A DNA stretch of 64,000 bases from Lelliottia nimipressuralis (GTDB lineage Bacteria > Pseudomonadota > Gammaproteobacteria > Enterobacterales > Enterobacteriaceae), in NCBI RefSeq assembly GCF_004115925.1, contig NZ_SDDX01000014.1:103993-167992 (forward strand). The letters run 5' to 3'. Below the pieces are notes generated by a model, which saw only the letters and a list, made by a program, of their open reading frames with translations, was not told the DNA's origin and ran no database searches. Shown here piece by piece: positions 10,306 to 19,690 of the stretch; the first letter of the stretch is position 1, and the number at the start of each line of letters is the position of its first letter. The translations under genes were made by a program, and so were the position numbers.

Positions 10306-10703
10306 AAAGAAGGTTTGTTATACCGTGATTGTTAACAAAAAGCTAGCCATGAACCAGCCGCAGCCGGGCGCGGCGCGCGCTGAGACGAGGGTGATGAGTG
10401 AGAATGACGTAGAGAATCGGTCGCCAGGCCATAAGCACCTCCACAGAGCAGATACTTACAGCATGGCGCGGGGCGCTGACTTCTTCGGTCAGTCGAAAGT
10501 GGTAACGTTCTGAGGGGAGTTCACACATAAAGGTGTTGCCAAATGCGGCCCGCATCTCATCAAACGCGTGATGCGCGGGTGGTTTGCCGGGGGCACGGCG
10601 TTTTCCCGACCGACGGGTGTTAAGGTGATCTCCGTAACAAAATTGGTAATTCCCTCAAAGGGTTCTATAGTCGACTCTGTTTCTTAGCCACCAGGACTCG
10701 CTA
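10306..10703. other. Intergenic region between divergent mmuP and the AI-2E permease
   Basis: About 400 bases without a convincing gene. A TATAGT-like -10 element lies near 10668, a suitable distance before the permease start. A minus-strand open frame at 10343-10555 (70 codons, arginine-rich) has no clear ribosome site and is not called. Confidence 0.4.
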
Positions 10704-11813
10704 ATGCGCTTTAACGGACTGACTAAAGGTTTTTTCATTCTTATTCTCGCCATTGTTTCAGTGGCGTTCTTCGATATCCTCGCACCCTATTTTTCCGCCG
10801 TGTTATGGGCGTCAATCCTGGCGGTCATTTTCCATCCGGTGAAAAACAAACTGCGCGGATGGGTGGGTGAACGTAACGGCGTGGCGTCGCTGCTGACGCT
10901 GCTGGTGATTTGCCTGATCGTCTTTACGCCGCTGATCGTGATCCTGTCGTCGCTGGCTATCGAGCTGAACGTGGTTTACACCAAGCTCCAGCACACCAAT
11001 CCGCAGTTTCCGGAGGTGGTGGCGAGCCTGTTTTCACACCTGCCGGACTGGGCGCGGAACTTCCTCGTCGAACACAACCTGGATAACGCCAGCCAGATCC
11101 AGCAAAAGCTGTCGGATGTGGCGCTGAAAGGCGGTCAATATCTGGCGGGCAGCGCCTTCTTAATCGGCAAAGGGACGTTTGGCTTTGCGATTAGCTTTGG
11201 TGTGATGATCTATCTGCTGTTTTTCCTGCTCAAAGACGGGCCTTATCTGGTGCGCCAGATCCTCGATTCGCTGCCGCTGTCCGATTTTGTTAAACAGCAT
11301 CTGTTCGCCAAATTCGCCGCCGTCTCGCGCGCCACCGTCAAAGGCACCGCCGTGGTCGCCGTGGTTCAGGGGATTCTGGGCGGGATCGCCTTTTACATTG
11401 CCGGTATCGACGGCAGCGTCCTGTGGGGCGCGCTGATGGCCTTCCTCTCCCTCATCCCAGCCGTCGGCTCGGCCATTATCTGGGTGCCCGCCGCCATCTT
11501 CCTGTTCGCCACGCAGCAGCTGTGGCAGGGGTTCTTTATCGTCGGCTTCTTTGTGATCATCGTCGGGCTGGTGGATAACATCCTGCGTCCGCTGCTGGTG
11601 GGGAAAGACACCAAAATGCCGGACTATTTAATCCTGATCTCTACCCTGGGCGGGATGGAGATTTACGGCATCAACGGATTTGTCATCGGGCCGCTGGTCG
11701 CCGCGCTGTTTATCGCCTGCTGGAATTTGCTCTCCGGGCGCGACCACGCGGGGAACGTCGACGAAATCGACGAAGCGTTCATCGAAGAAGGGAAAAACCC
11801 TCCCGATTTGTGA
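10704..11813 (+). CDS. AI-2E family (PerM/TqsA-type) transporter
   Basis: A 369-residue inner-membrane protein with about eight hydrophobic segments: two close to the N terminus, a soluble loop at roughly 80-150, then a C-terminal bundle. The conserved GGIAFYIAGI, PAVGSAIIWVPAA and VDNILRPLLVG segments mark the AI-2E transporter superfamily (Pfam PF01594). Family members export or import varied small molecules, and the substrate here cannot be read from sequence. It is not close to YdiK as remembered. It is a single gene with its own terminator. Confidence 0.82.
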   Translation: MRFNGLTKGFFILILAIVSVAFFDILAPYFSAVLWASILAVIFHPVKNKLRGWVGERNGVASLLTLLVICLIVFTPLIVILSSLAIELNVVYTKLQHTNPQFPEVVASLFSHLPDWARNFLVEHNLDNASQIQQKLSDVALKGGQYLAGSAFLIGKGTFGFAISFGVMIYLLFFLLKDGPYLVRQILDSLPLSDFVKQHLFAKFAAVSRATVKGTAVVAVVQGILGGIAFYIAGIDGSVLWGALMAFLSLIPAVGSAIIWVPAAIFLFATQQLWQGFFIVGFFVIIVGLVDNILRPLLVGKDTKMPDYLILISTLGGMEIYGINGFVIGPLVAALFIACWNLLSGRDHAGNVDEIDEAFIEEGKNPPDL

Positions 11814-11836
11814 AAGCGTGACGATAAATAACAGAC

Positions 11837-11862
11837 TGGCGGCCACGGGCCGCCATTTTTTT
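11837..11862 (+). terminator. Rho-independent terminator of the AI-2E permease gene
   Basis: A GGCGGCC/GGGCCGCC hairpin is followed by seven T, 24 bases after the permease stop. Confidence 0.85.
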
Positions 11863-11934
11863 GTCACGCCAAATCAGGCGTTTCCTATAATTTCAAGAAC
11901 GCTATCCCACTAACGGCTGAAAAGGATCCAACAG

Positions 11935-13719
11935 GTGCGAATTGCCACCATAACCAACTGGGCCTACGGCGTCACGGTGTGTCTGACTCTCGCTTCCGGC
12001 GTGGTCATGCTGCTGGCCTCAAATGCCGATAACGCCGAGCGACAGGCCGTTGAACAGCGCCAGATATTTGATCAGTTGACCGAAGAGGTCGAAACGGATG
12101 CCTGGGCGCTGTCGGATTTGGCACGCCTGTATGTCATCAATAAAGATCCCGATGCCCTGAAGGACTATCAGCAAAAAGATCAGTCCCGTAAGCCCATTGA
12201 GCACCGGCTCTCCCGACTCAAAGATAACGGCGCGACCGGCGAAGAGCTGGCGCTGCTGCATGAAGGGTTACAGGTGGTCGATGAGCTACAGGATGAGCAG
12301 CAGGCGGCGCTCGCCAGCATGGCGCGCGGCGATGAGAGACAGGCCGTGATTCTGCTCTACAGTAAGCCCTACGAGCAGGAGCTGGAGCGGGTGCAGAATC
12401 AGATCGACCATTTCCGCCTGTTGCTGGATCGCCGCGCCCACAACGCCGTGGAAGAGGCAACAAAAAAGTCCCGCATTCTACGCACCCTGTCAGAAGTGAT
12501 GGTCGGCCTGACCGCCCTGCTCTTTTTGTTTGTGATGGGCTTTATTTTAAAGCGCCGCGTGCTGCGCCCGGTGGTGCGTCTGAGCGATGTCGTGCATCGC
12601 CTCGCGTCGCAGGATTACGCGGTGGAGACGCCTAACTTTAGCCAGATCGATGAGATCGGCGATATGGCCCAGGCGATCCGCATTTTCCGCGAGAACGGCC
12701 TGGTGCGGCAGCAACTGGAAAAAGAGCGCGACGCGGACTGGGCCATTCGCGAACTGCTGGCGCGTATGACGCAGCGGCTGCAGGGCTGTGAGAATTTCAC
12801 CGACGTGATTAACGTCGCCCAGCTGTTTGCGCCGAATATCGCGCCGGGCATTAGCGGGCAGCTGTATATCCTCGATCGCGATCCGTGGCAGATGCGCTGT
12901 GTCGCCCAGTGGCTGACGCCTGAGGAGAAACATCCCCCCTTCCATCCCGATGATTGCTGGGCCGTGCGTCGCGGCCAGAGCCATCCGCCGGTCAACGGTG
13001 AGCCGGATATCGCCTGCTATCACCTGCCGGAATCGGCGGCGGATCGGTCGCTCTGCGTGCCGCTGATCGCTCAGGGCGAGGCCATCGGTTTGCTCTCGTT
13101 CCAGAACATCACCGCGGAAACCGCCCCGTCACGCGCCTATCTTGAGCTGATGGCCGAAGCGCTCGGGCTGGCGCTCGCCAACCAGCGTCTGCGCGACGCC
13201 CTGCTGGAAAAAGCGCTCTACGATCCCTTAACTGGCCTGCGTAACCGCCATCACCTCGAAGATAAAATGCAGACGCTGATGAGCCAGGCAATGCGCAACA
13301 ACGAGCCGTTGAGCTGCCTGATGATCGACATCGATCACTTCAAAAGTATTAACGATCGCTTTGGTCACGAGGCAGGCGATCAGGTGATTAAAAGCGTGGC
13401 GGCGATTGTGCAGCGTGCGGTGCATGACAACGGCATCGCCTTCCGCTACGGCGGCGAAGAGTTTCTGGCGCTGCTGACGGACACAGGCGAAGAAGGTGCT
13501 CACGCCTGCGCCACGGAGATTTACGAAGGCGTGCGCGCCCTGGCACTGCGCTACGGTCTGGCGGAGATTGGCCCGGTCGATGTGTCGATCGGCATCGCCA
13601 GCTATCCGCAGCACGCTCAGAGCGACAACCTGCTGCGTGCGGCAGACGTGGCGCTGTATCGCGCCAAAGAGTTGGGGAGATCGCGGATTGTGAGCTTTGG
13701 GATGCTGGAGGCGGGGTGA
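11935..13719 (+). CDS. Membrane-bound diguanylate cyclase (HAMP-like/GAF/GGDEF)
   Basis: A 594-residue protein. A membrane segment near 10-28, a helical periplasmic sensor of about 150 residues, and a second membrane segment near 190-207 lead into a HAMP-like linker (RRVLRPVVRLSD). A GAF-like region (about 290-420) and a GGDEF domain follow. The active-site motif is RYGGEEF, so cyclic-di-GMP synthesis is expected. DPLTGLRNR at the domain start and FKSINDRFGHEAGD are also intact. The start is GTG after a purine-rich AAAGGA. No partner gene is adjacent: the next gene is convergent, with a three-base gap. Confidence 0.85.
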   Translation: MRIATITNWAYGVTVCLTLASGVVMLLASNADNAERQAVEQRQIFDQLTEEVETDAWALSDLARLYVINKDPDALKDYQQKDQSRKPIEHRLSRLKDNGATGEELALLHEGLQVVDELQDEQQAALASMARGDERQAVILLYSKPYEQELERVQNQIDHFRLLLDRRAHNAVEEATKKSRILRTLSEVMVGLTALLFLFVMGFILKRRVLRPVVRLSDVVHRLASQDYAVETPNFSQIDEIGDMAQAIRIFRENGLVRQQLEKERDADWAIRELLARMTQRLQGCENFTDVINVAQLFAPNIAPGISGQLYILDRDPWQMRCVAQWLTPEEKHPPFHPDDCWAVRRGQSHPPVNGEPDIACYHLPESAADRSLCVPLIAQGEAIGLLSFQNITAETAPSRAYLELMAEALGLALANQRLRDALLEKALYDPLTGLRNRHHLEDKMQTLMSQAMRNNEPLSCLMIDIDHFKSINDRFGHEAGDQVIKSVAAIVQRAVHDNGIAFRYGGEEFLALLTDTGEEGAHACATEIYEGVRALALRYGLAEIGPVDVSIGIASYPQHAQSDNLLRAADVALYRAKELGRSRIVSFGMLEAG

Positions 13720-13722
13720 GTC

Positions 13723-14328
13723 TTACCGGGCCTGGCACAGCCAGACCGAGTGCCCGCCGCACGCCGGATCCTCAAACATCACCTCAATCACCGCAAAACC
13801 GTTATCCGCCAGCCGTTGCCGGTATTCGTCGGGCGACAGGCTGGCGTGATACAGCGGCTCCCCTTCAAATTCCCCCATGGCGATCCCGTTGTCCGTACCG
13901 CTGGTGAACATCAGCACGCTGCCAGGGCGGCTATGGCGGGCAAAAATGGGGAACATCTGACGCTGATCGTCAGGCGACAGATGGAAAAAACTGTCCCAGG
14001 CGAGCAGCCCGTCGAAGGTTTCATTGAGCGCCATCTGGCGCATATCCAGATGCAGCCAGCGCTGATCGGGAAACGCCTGTTGCGCCCGCGCCAGCATGCC
14101 GGGCGCGCCATCAACGCCCGTCAGTCGATACCCCTGGCGGATAAAATGTTCCGCTATCGGCACCCCGTTGCCGCAGCCGATATCCAGAATCGCCCCCTTG
14201 CCGCCGATCAGCCGGGTAAACTTATCGAGCCAGCCTTTTTCCATCAAATGACGCGAACGTAACCGCGCAAATGCATCGGCATGGGTGTCGTAGATAGTCA
14301 GGATATGTTTAGCAGCGGCATCAGACAT
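13723..14328 (-). CDS. Class I SAM-dependent methyltransferase
   Basis: A 201-residue protein with a Rossmann methyltransferase core: motif I AILDIGCGNGVPIAE near residue 45, an acidic motif II (LTGVDGAPGML) and DGLLAWDSFFHL further on. The substrate is not evident. It begins with MSDAAAKHILTIYDTHA, a common start for small enterobacterial methyltransferases of unknown substrate. It is convergent with the diguanylate cyclase gene. Confidence 0.75.
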   Translation of the reverse strand: MSDAAAKHILTIYDTHADAFARLRSRHLMEKGWLDKFTRLIGGKGAILDIGCGNGVPIAEHFIRQGYRLTGVDGAPGMLARAQQAFPDQRWLHLDMRQMALNETFDGLLAWDSFFHLSPDDQRQMFPIFARHSRPGSVLMFTSGTDNGIAMGEFEGEPLYHASLSPDEYRQRLADNGFAVIEVMFEDPACGGHSVWLCQAR

Positions 14329-14392
14329 CGTGAGTCTCGTGTGCAGAAGTTTCTGGAACGTTTATACCTTACCCGGCGGGCTGAAAACAAAA

Positions 14393-14416
14393 AAACCGGC
14401 GCAGATGCGCCGGTTT
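14393..14416 (-). terminator. Terminator of the POT transporter gene
   Basis: A perfect hairpin (AAACCGGCGCA / TGCGCCGGTTT) is followed on the minus strand by a T-rich tract. It lies downstream of the peptide transporter stop. Confidence 0.85.
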
Positions 14417-14439
14417 GTAGGGACTCAATTCATCGCTTA

Positions 14440-15993
14440 TCAGGCGTTGGTCACCGGTTTTGACTCTGTTTTGGTCTGCGCGTTTTCCAGCATCCGACGC
14501 ACCGGCACAATCAGCACCGCCAGTACCGCAGCACAAATCAGCAATGCGATGGAGCAGCGCGCGAAGAGATCCGGCAGCATATCCAGCTGATCGGCTTTCA
14601 CGTGGCCACCGATCAGGCCCGCCGCGAGGTTACCCAGGGCGCTGGCGCAGAACCACAAGCCCATCATCTGCCCGCGCATTCTTTCCGGGGCCAGCAGGGT
14701 CATGGTCGCCAGACCAATCGGGCTAAGGCACAGTTCGCCGAGGGTCAGCATCAGGATACTGCCCACCAGCCACATCGGAGAGACACCCGCGCCGCCGTTG
14801 CTGAGGACGTTCTGCGCCGCCAGCATCATCAGGCCAAAGCCCGCCGCTGCGCACAGAATACCGATAACAAACTTGGTCATGCTGCTCGGACGCACACCTT
14901 TTTGCGCCATCATCGGCCAGGCCCAGCTAAAGACCGGTGCCAGCAGGATGATAAACAGGGCGTTGATCGACTGGAACCACACGGCAGGGATTTCAAAATC
15001 GCCGATCATGCGGTTGGTGTAGTCGTTCGCAAACAGGTTGAATGAGGTCGGTTTCTGCTCAAACGCCGACCAGAAGAAGGCCGCCGAAACCAGCAGGATG
15101 AAACACACCAGCAGGCGCGCACGCTCTTTGCGGTTCAGACCGGCAAAGACAAACAGCCAGATAAAGTAGAGCGCAACCGAGATAGCAATCACGTACACCA
15201 GCATGCTGGCAACCGCGACCGGGTTGATCACAATGATGCCCTGGGCAATCAGCGTGACGATCACCGCCACACCCACCGCCAGTGCCAGCAGCCAGGCGCC
15301 GACGCCGTTTTTCTTTGACACCGGGCTGTTCCAGGTGGAGTCCAGACCGACTTCGCTGTCGTAACGTTTCATCGAAGGAACGGCAAACAGACGGAAGATC
15401 ACCAGCGCTACCAGCATCCCGATACCGCCAATGCCGAAGCCCCAGTGCCAGCCGTGGGTTTTAATCAGCCAGCCGGAGATCAGCGGCGCGATAAATGAAC
15501 CCATGTTGATGCCCATGTAGAACAGCGAGAAACCGCCGTCACGACGCGCATCGCCTTTCTTGTAGAGCGTCCCGACCATCACTGAGATACAGGTTTTGAA
15601 CAAACCGGAACCGAGGACGATAAACATCAGGCCGATAAAGAACAGGTTGTTGCCCATGAAAGCCGAGAGCGCGATGGAGAGATGGCCGAGCGCAATCAGA
15701 ATCGAGCCGTACCAGACGGCGCGCTGCTGCCCGAGCCAGTTATCCGCAAGCCAGCCACCCGGCAGCGCGGCCAGATACATGCTGCCTGCGAAGATCCCGA
15801 CAATCGCCGACGCATTTTCGCGCGCCAGCCCCATCCCACCGTCATAAACGGTCGCGGCCATAAACAGGATCAGTAACGGACGAATGCCGTAGAACGAGAA
15901 GCGCTCCCACATTTCCGTAAAGAAGAGCGAGCCAAGCGGGTAAGGATGGCCGAAGAAAGTTCGGCTTTCTTTTTGATTAACAGTGGATTGCAT
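14440..15993 (-). CDS. POT/PTR family proton-dependent peptide transporter
   Basis: A 517-residue inner-membrane symporter. The N-terminal signature FFTEMWERFSFYGIRPLLILF contains the ExxERFxYY-like motif (here EMWERFSFYG). PTR2 motifs GGWLADNWLG and FSLFYMGINMGSFIAPLISG are clear. It probably imports di- or tripeptides with protons. It differs from DtpB as remembered, so no symbol is given. The start at 15993 (MQSTVNQ) follows GGGAGA; an upstream in-frame extension to 16029 lacks a ribosome site. It is monocistronic. Confidence 0.85.
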   Translation of the reverse strand: MQSTVNQKESRTFFGHPYPLGSLFFTEMWERFSFYGIRPLLILFMAATVYDGGMGLARENASAIVGIFAGSMYLAALPGGWLADNWLGQQRAVWYGSILIALGHLSIALSAFMGNNLFFIGLMFIVLGSGLFKTCISVMVGTLYKKGDARRDGGFSLFYMGINMGSFIAPLISGWLIKTHGWHWGFGIGGIGMLVALVIFRLFAVPSMKRYDSEVGLDSTWNSPVSKKNGVGAWLLALAVGVAVIVTLIAQGIIVINPVAVASMLVYVIAISVALYFIWLFVFAGLNRKERARLLVCFILLVSAAFFWSAFEQKPTSFNLFANDYTNRMIGDFEIPAVWFQSINALFIILLAPVFSWAWPMMAQKGVRPSSMTKFVIGILCAAAGFGLMMLAAQNVLSNGGAGVSPMWLVGSILMLTLGELCLSPIGLATMTLLAPERMRGQMMGLWFCASALGNLAAGLIGGHVKADQLDMLPDLFARCSIALLICAAVLAVLIVPVRRMLENAQTKTESKPVTNA

Positions 15994-16470
15994 AGTTCTC
16001 CCGAAGAGGTGTGTCGTGTTGCACGTCAACGCTGGATTGTTTGCTGGCCTTTCAGGTCCAGGGCCACTTCTTTACATCCAGCGAAATATTATTTAACCAT
16101 TTGATAACCGGACGATGGTTTTGTCTAGTGCCCGGAGGGGGACTTTAAGATGAAAATTCGACAGATGTCTAGTTTTGTAGACTTTTTGTTTGATGGAAAG
16201 GGGGAAATATTGACATCGTTGCAGAAGATGCGGCCTGATTTGTGCCCTGAAATAAGCCGGAAAAACAGTGCATTTCCCCACTGATTTAGCCCGTCAATTC
16301 CTTAAGGAAAACGATCTGCATGAGTGCATCGGGAAGAGGAAGCATCGAGCCTTCATTATTGAGGGCTCAATACAAACATCCGTTGTATAAATTGAACTGG
16401 CCTCAGCGGAAAACGGTTGAACGCGACTGGCCGCTTAGCGCGAGGAACGGTCGCGCGCAATGGGGATTAT
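15994..16470. other. Intergenic region upstream of the peptide transporter
   Basis: About 480 bases. The part nearest the transporter presumably holds its promoter. A 44-codon plus-strand frame from 16150 and a 62-codon minus-strand frame at 16093-16281 have no ribosome site or recognisable content. Base composition becomes more AT-rich leftwards of the c-di-GMP gene. Nothing else is seen. Confidence 0.35.
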
Positions 16471-18444
16471 TCAGCCATGCGGGGCCTTTAACAGGGTAGA
16501 AGGATCGTTTGAGAATTCACCGTTTTTGATTTCCCCGGCGATAAACGGCAGAGGTTTGCTAAACAGATAGCCTTGTGCGAAATCGCAGCCCAGCGCCTGA
16601 AGACTTTCCAGCTGTTCCTGGGTTTCAACCCCCTCGGCAATCGTTTTCATACTGAGGGATTTCGCCATGCCGGTGATGAGTTTAATGATATTAAGGGCGT
16701 CTCCCTGTGTGGATATCGAATTCACAAAGGATTTGTCTATTTTGATTTTATCAAAGGCAAGTCGGCTCAGACGGGAAAGAGAGGAGTAGCCCGTACCAAA
16801 ATCGTCGATGGAGATTTTCACGCCCAGGGCTCTGAGCTTATTAAGCGTATTCAGCGGCGTATTGTTGTCGGTAAAGAGGGAGGACTCCGTCACTTCCAGC
16901 TCAAGACGGTCAGCCGCAAGCCCTGTTTCTTTCAGGATAGACATCACTATTCCTGCAAAGGTTTTGCTGCTGAGCTGCACAGGAGAAACGTTTACTGAAA
17001 TTTTAACCGGAACAGCCCAGGAAGCCGCTTCCCGACAGGCCATTTCAAGCACCGATTTGCCCATCTCGCTAATCATTCCGGTTTTTTCAGCAACAGGAAT
17101 AAAGGTATCTGGCGATAAAAGACCTTTTAGCGGATGCATCCAGCGAATAAGGGCTTCATAACTGTAAATTTCCCGACTGTACGAATCCACAATCGGTTGA
17201 TAATAAACCACGAATTCTTTATTCACTAACGCCAGCGCCATGTCATGCTCAAGCGTTCTGCTTTCCAGCAGCTTATCTAACATGCGCTGGCGGAAGACTT
17301 TAATTTTGCCAGCGCCTTCATTTTTGGCTTCATAAAGGGCCAGGTCAGCAAATTTATAGAGATAGTCGGAACGGCGCTCAGTATCTGAGTTAACAATGCC
17401 CACACAGGTGGTTATATTTATAACAGCGCTATAAATTGTGTAGGGCTGGTTAATACAATCACATATTTTTTGCGCCATCGAAACTGCCTGGCTTTCTGCC
17501 AGATCGCTTGTGAGAAAGGCAAACTCATCGCCCCCTAAGCGATACAGCATATCCGAAGGAAGCCCCATCGAAATAAGTCGCTGAGCGATCAGACGCAATA
17601 ACATATCACCGGCATCATGACCATAGGTGTCATTGACCTCTTTGAATCGGTCTAAATCAAACAACATCACGGTCACAGAGCTTTTATTAGCGTCTGCCAA
17701 CTTGATGGTTTTGTTTAAATTATCCCAGAAAAACAGTCTGTTACTCAGCTCTGTGAGCGGGTCATGGTAGACGTCATACTCCAGCTTGGTATTCTGGATT
17801 TGCAGTTTTTCTTTAGATTCCTGAAGCTCTCCAGCGAGACTCTTAACCTGAATATGCGCTTTGAGAATATTTCTGTTTTGATAAAAAATCAGCACACCCA
17901 GTATCGCACTCAGTATTATCAAAAGAACTGAAATCGCTGAATAAATAGAGTACAGCGTTTGAATTTTACTGTTGGCGTTGTTAATCAGATTCAGATCTTT
18001 GTTCAACGCACCGGATGAAAGGCGGCTTAATGGTCCATCAAGCGAATACATTACCCTTAGATATTTCTGGAGTTCTGGACGGGTCATTGTCTCAAGATGC
18101 GTATCCAGATAATTAAGGGTATTGTCGAGTTTTACAGCAAGTTCATGAAGTGATTCATTGCTATTTATATACTGCCCTAAATCTCCCTGCTTTAATAAAT
18201 CACTCTGGCTGAGCATAATATCGAGGTGCAGGCGCACATCGTCGAGTGTCATCGACTCATCAATAGTGTAAAGACTGAGCCATGATTCGAACCGATAATA
18301 CTCTGAGACCAGCTGTCCAGCAGACCATGAACTGGCGTAGTGCGTCAGTTTCTGCAATTCCTGCTGTCTTTCGTGCACAAGAAAAGAGATATATCCTGTA
18401 GATATAAAAAGAGAGAATATTATGGCAGCCAGTATTCTGTTCAT
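16471..18444 (-). CDS. GGDEF-EAL membrane protein (bifunctional c-di-GMP enzyme)
   Basis: A 657-residue protein. An N-terminal membrane helix (5-26), a periplasmic helical sensor of about 130 residues and a second helix (about 165-190) lead to a GGDEF domain with intact YRLGGDEFAF. An EAL domain follows with intact YEALIRW, DDFGTGYSS and KIDKSFV motifs. Both synthesis and hydrolysis of c-di-GMP are therefore possible. It starts 17 bases after the stop of the periplasmic molybdopterin-fold protein gene on the same strand, so that protein is a likely sensor partner. Codon use is more AT-rich than in the flanking core genes. Confidence 0.87.
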   Translation of the reverse strand: MNRILAAIIFSLFISTGYISFLVHERQQELQKLTHYASSWSAGQLVSEYYRFESWLSLYTIDESMTLDDVRLHLDIMLSQSDLLKQGDLGQYINSNESLHELAVKLDNTLNYLDTHLETMTRPELQKYLRVMYSLDGPLSRLSSGALNKDLNLINNANSKIQTLYSIYSAISVLLIILSAILGVLIFYQNRNILKAHIQVKSLAGELQESKEKLQIQNTKLEYDVYHDPLTELSNRLFFWDNLNKTIKLADANKSSVTVMLFDLDRFKEVNDTYGHDAGDMLLRLIAQRLISMGLPSDMLYRLGGDEFAFLTSDLAESQAVSMAQKICDCINQPYTIYSAVINITTCVGIVNSDTERRSDYLYKFADLALYEAKNEGAGKIKVFRQRMLDKLLESRTLEHDMALALVNKEFVVYYQPIVDSYSREIYSYEALIRWMHPLKGLLSPDTFIPVAEKTGMISEMGKSVLEMACREAASWAVPVKISVNVSPVQLSSKTFAGIVMSILKETGLAADRLELEVTESSLFTDNNTPLNTLNKLRALGVKISIDDFGTGYSSLSRLSRLAFDKIKIDKSFVNSISTQGDALNIIKLITGMAKSLSMKTIAEGVETQEQLESLQALGCDFAQGYLFSKPLPFIAGEIKNGEFSNDPSTLLKAPHG

Positions 18445-18461
18445 GTTGTTCTTCTGAAATC

Positions 18462-18956
18462 CTACTCAATGCTCATTTTGCTGACCTGCCATGCTGACCT
18501 TGAATAAAACACCTGATTATTCAGCTCAGGTTCGCTGTCATAGGGATAGACGATGAAGAGCGGACCTTTGTCGCGAACACGCATGTATTCGCCATTAATT
18601 TTTAAGGCAAGGATCACATTGTATTTTTGGAAGTCACTGAGAGGGATAACGGTGGTGTAGTCATTAAGTGCAGTAACCTTAACGATAGAACCTTTGGCGC
18701 CTACGTAATCCATGAGTTTTTTCAGCGGAATACCCGTAAAGGTTGTGCGCCCATTGTACCAGGGAGAGGCGGTCTGGAAACTGACCATACCCAGCTTTTC
18801 AAGGCTGGCGACATCAAAAACGGCTTTGCCCTCTTCATTTGTATTTTCGATATTACCGGACATGGTTAAAAGGACTTTCCCGGTAGGTTTGGGAAGCTCC
18901 CCCGCCATAGCCTGCGACGCAATCACTAAGCTGAACAACATGACAATTAACTTCAT
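18462..18956 (-). CDS. Periplasmic molybdopterin-binding-fold protein
   Basis: A 164-residue protein with a signal peptide (1-18, ending AMA). The mature part resembles the oxidoreductase molybdopterin-binding (SUOX/YedY-like) fold: FTGIPLKKLMDYVGAKG, VTALNDYTTVIPLSDF and a late KGPLFIVYPYD. No cysteine equivalent to the Mo ligand of YedY is seen, so it may bind a ligand rather than catalyse. It is first in a two-gene unit with the GGDEF-EAL protein. This pairing recurs in proteobacteria and suggests a periplasmic input to c-di-GMP signalling (inference). Confidence 0.72.
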   Translation of the reverse strand: MKLIVMLFSLVIASQAMAGELPKPTGKVLLTMSGNIENTNEEGKAVFDVASLEKLGMVSFQTASPWYNGRTTFTGIPLKKLMDYVGAKGSIVKVTALNDYTTVIPLSDFQKYNVILALKINGEYMRVRDKGPLFIVYPYDSEPELNNQVFYSRSAWQVSKMSIE

Positions 18957-19690
18957 TTTATCTACCCATCCGTCAAATATAAAAGAATTATAATTTAGTT
19001 ATTATGCTATTTATACATGCTGTCTGGAGAATAACAATGCATTAAGAAAATTATAATTTAATGCATAAAATCAATGTGTTATGAAATTTTAGTTGTTTAG
19101 TGATGATTAATCAAGGTTGATACTGTTATTTTAAGTGCATTAAATCTAACCACGTCTGTACAAACAATAATCTATGTGTTTGGTTAGCGCAAATAAACCC
19201 ACACAAATATTAATGCTTAGTGTTTGATGCAAGCCCAGTGCCGCGTTGTGGTAAAGAGAGAGGGCTTTGATGCAAGCCTGACGTTTGTCAGTTTGTTGGA
19301 TAAAATTCCACAATATTGAGAAAAAAATGTCTGGCTGACTTCTGACTCACTCGCAACAAAGCCTTCATCAACGGCAGTTCCGGCTGAACGGCAGGTGCAT
19401 TCAGTCACCGGTCCCCGCAGGGGGTAGCGGACACGCCCCCTCTCCTGGCACAACGAAGGCTACTCCCAGGCGGAAATCCTGCGACATTTTTCGGGCAGGA
19501 AAGCACGACAAGATTGCGCAACCGGGTCTGGTCTTCTGACATATTTCACCTTTATTTGCTCCGGTATAAGGAGGAACAACTGTGGCAAATGCGTTTGTTC
19601 TCTAAAGGCTTTAGGGCTCATAATCATCATTCATAGACGAAAAATCTTATGCTAACATCTTATTTATAAATGCGAATCAAAGGTTAAAAG
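18957..19690. other. Long intergenic region with a GC-rich patch
   Basis: About 730 bases. The flanks are strongly AT-rich, while 19220-19530 is GC-richer and unlike its surroundings. The 13-mer CTTTGATGCAAGCC-like sequence occurs twice, at 19222-19235 and 19265-19277. No credible gene is present; a 78-codon minus-strand frame at 19217-19453 has no ribosome site or recognisable content. The last 80 bases, with TTATGCTAAC, probably hold the cat promoter. Confidence 0.35.

Noticed and set aside
10343..10555. Minus-strand 70-codon frame between mmuP and the AI-2E permease
   Set aside because: Arginine-rich with no ribosome site and no recognised content; it lies in the promoter interval of two divergent genes.
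16093..16281. Minus-strand 62-codon frame upstream of the peptide transporter
   Set aside because: No ribosome site, no recognisable features; it falls in the promoter region.
19217..19453. Minus-strand 78-codon frame upstream of cat
   Set aside because: No ribosome site or domain; Arg- and Ser-rich composition typical of chance frames in GC-richer DNA.
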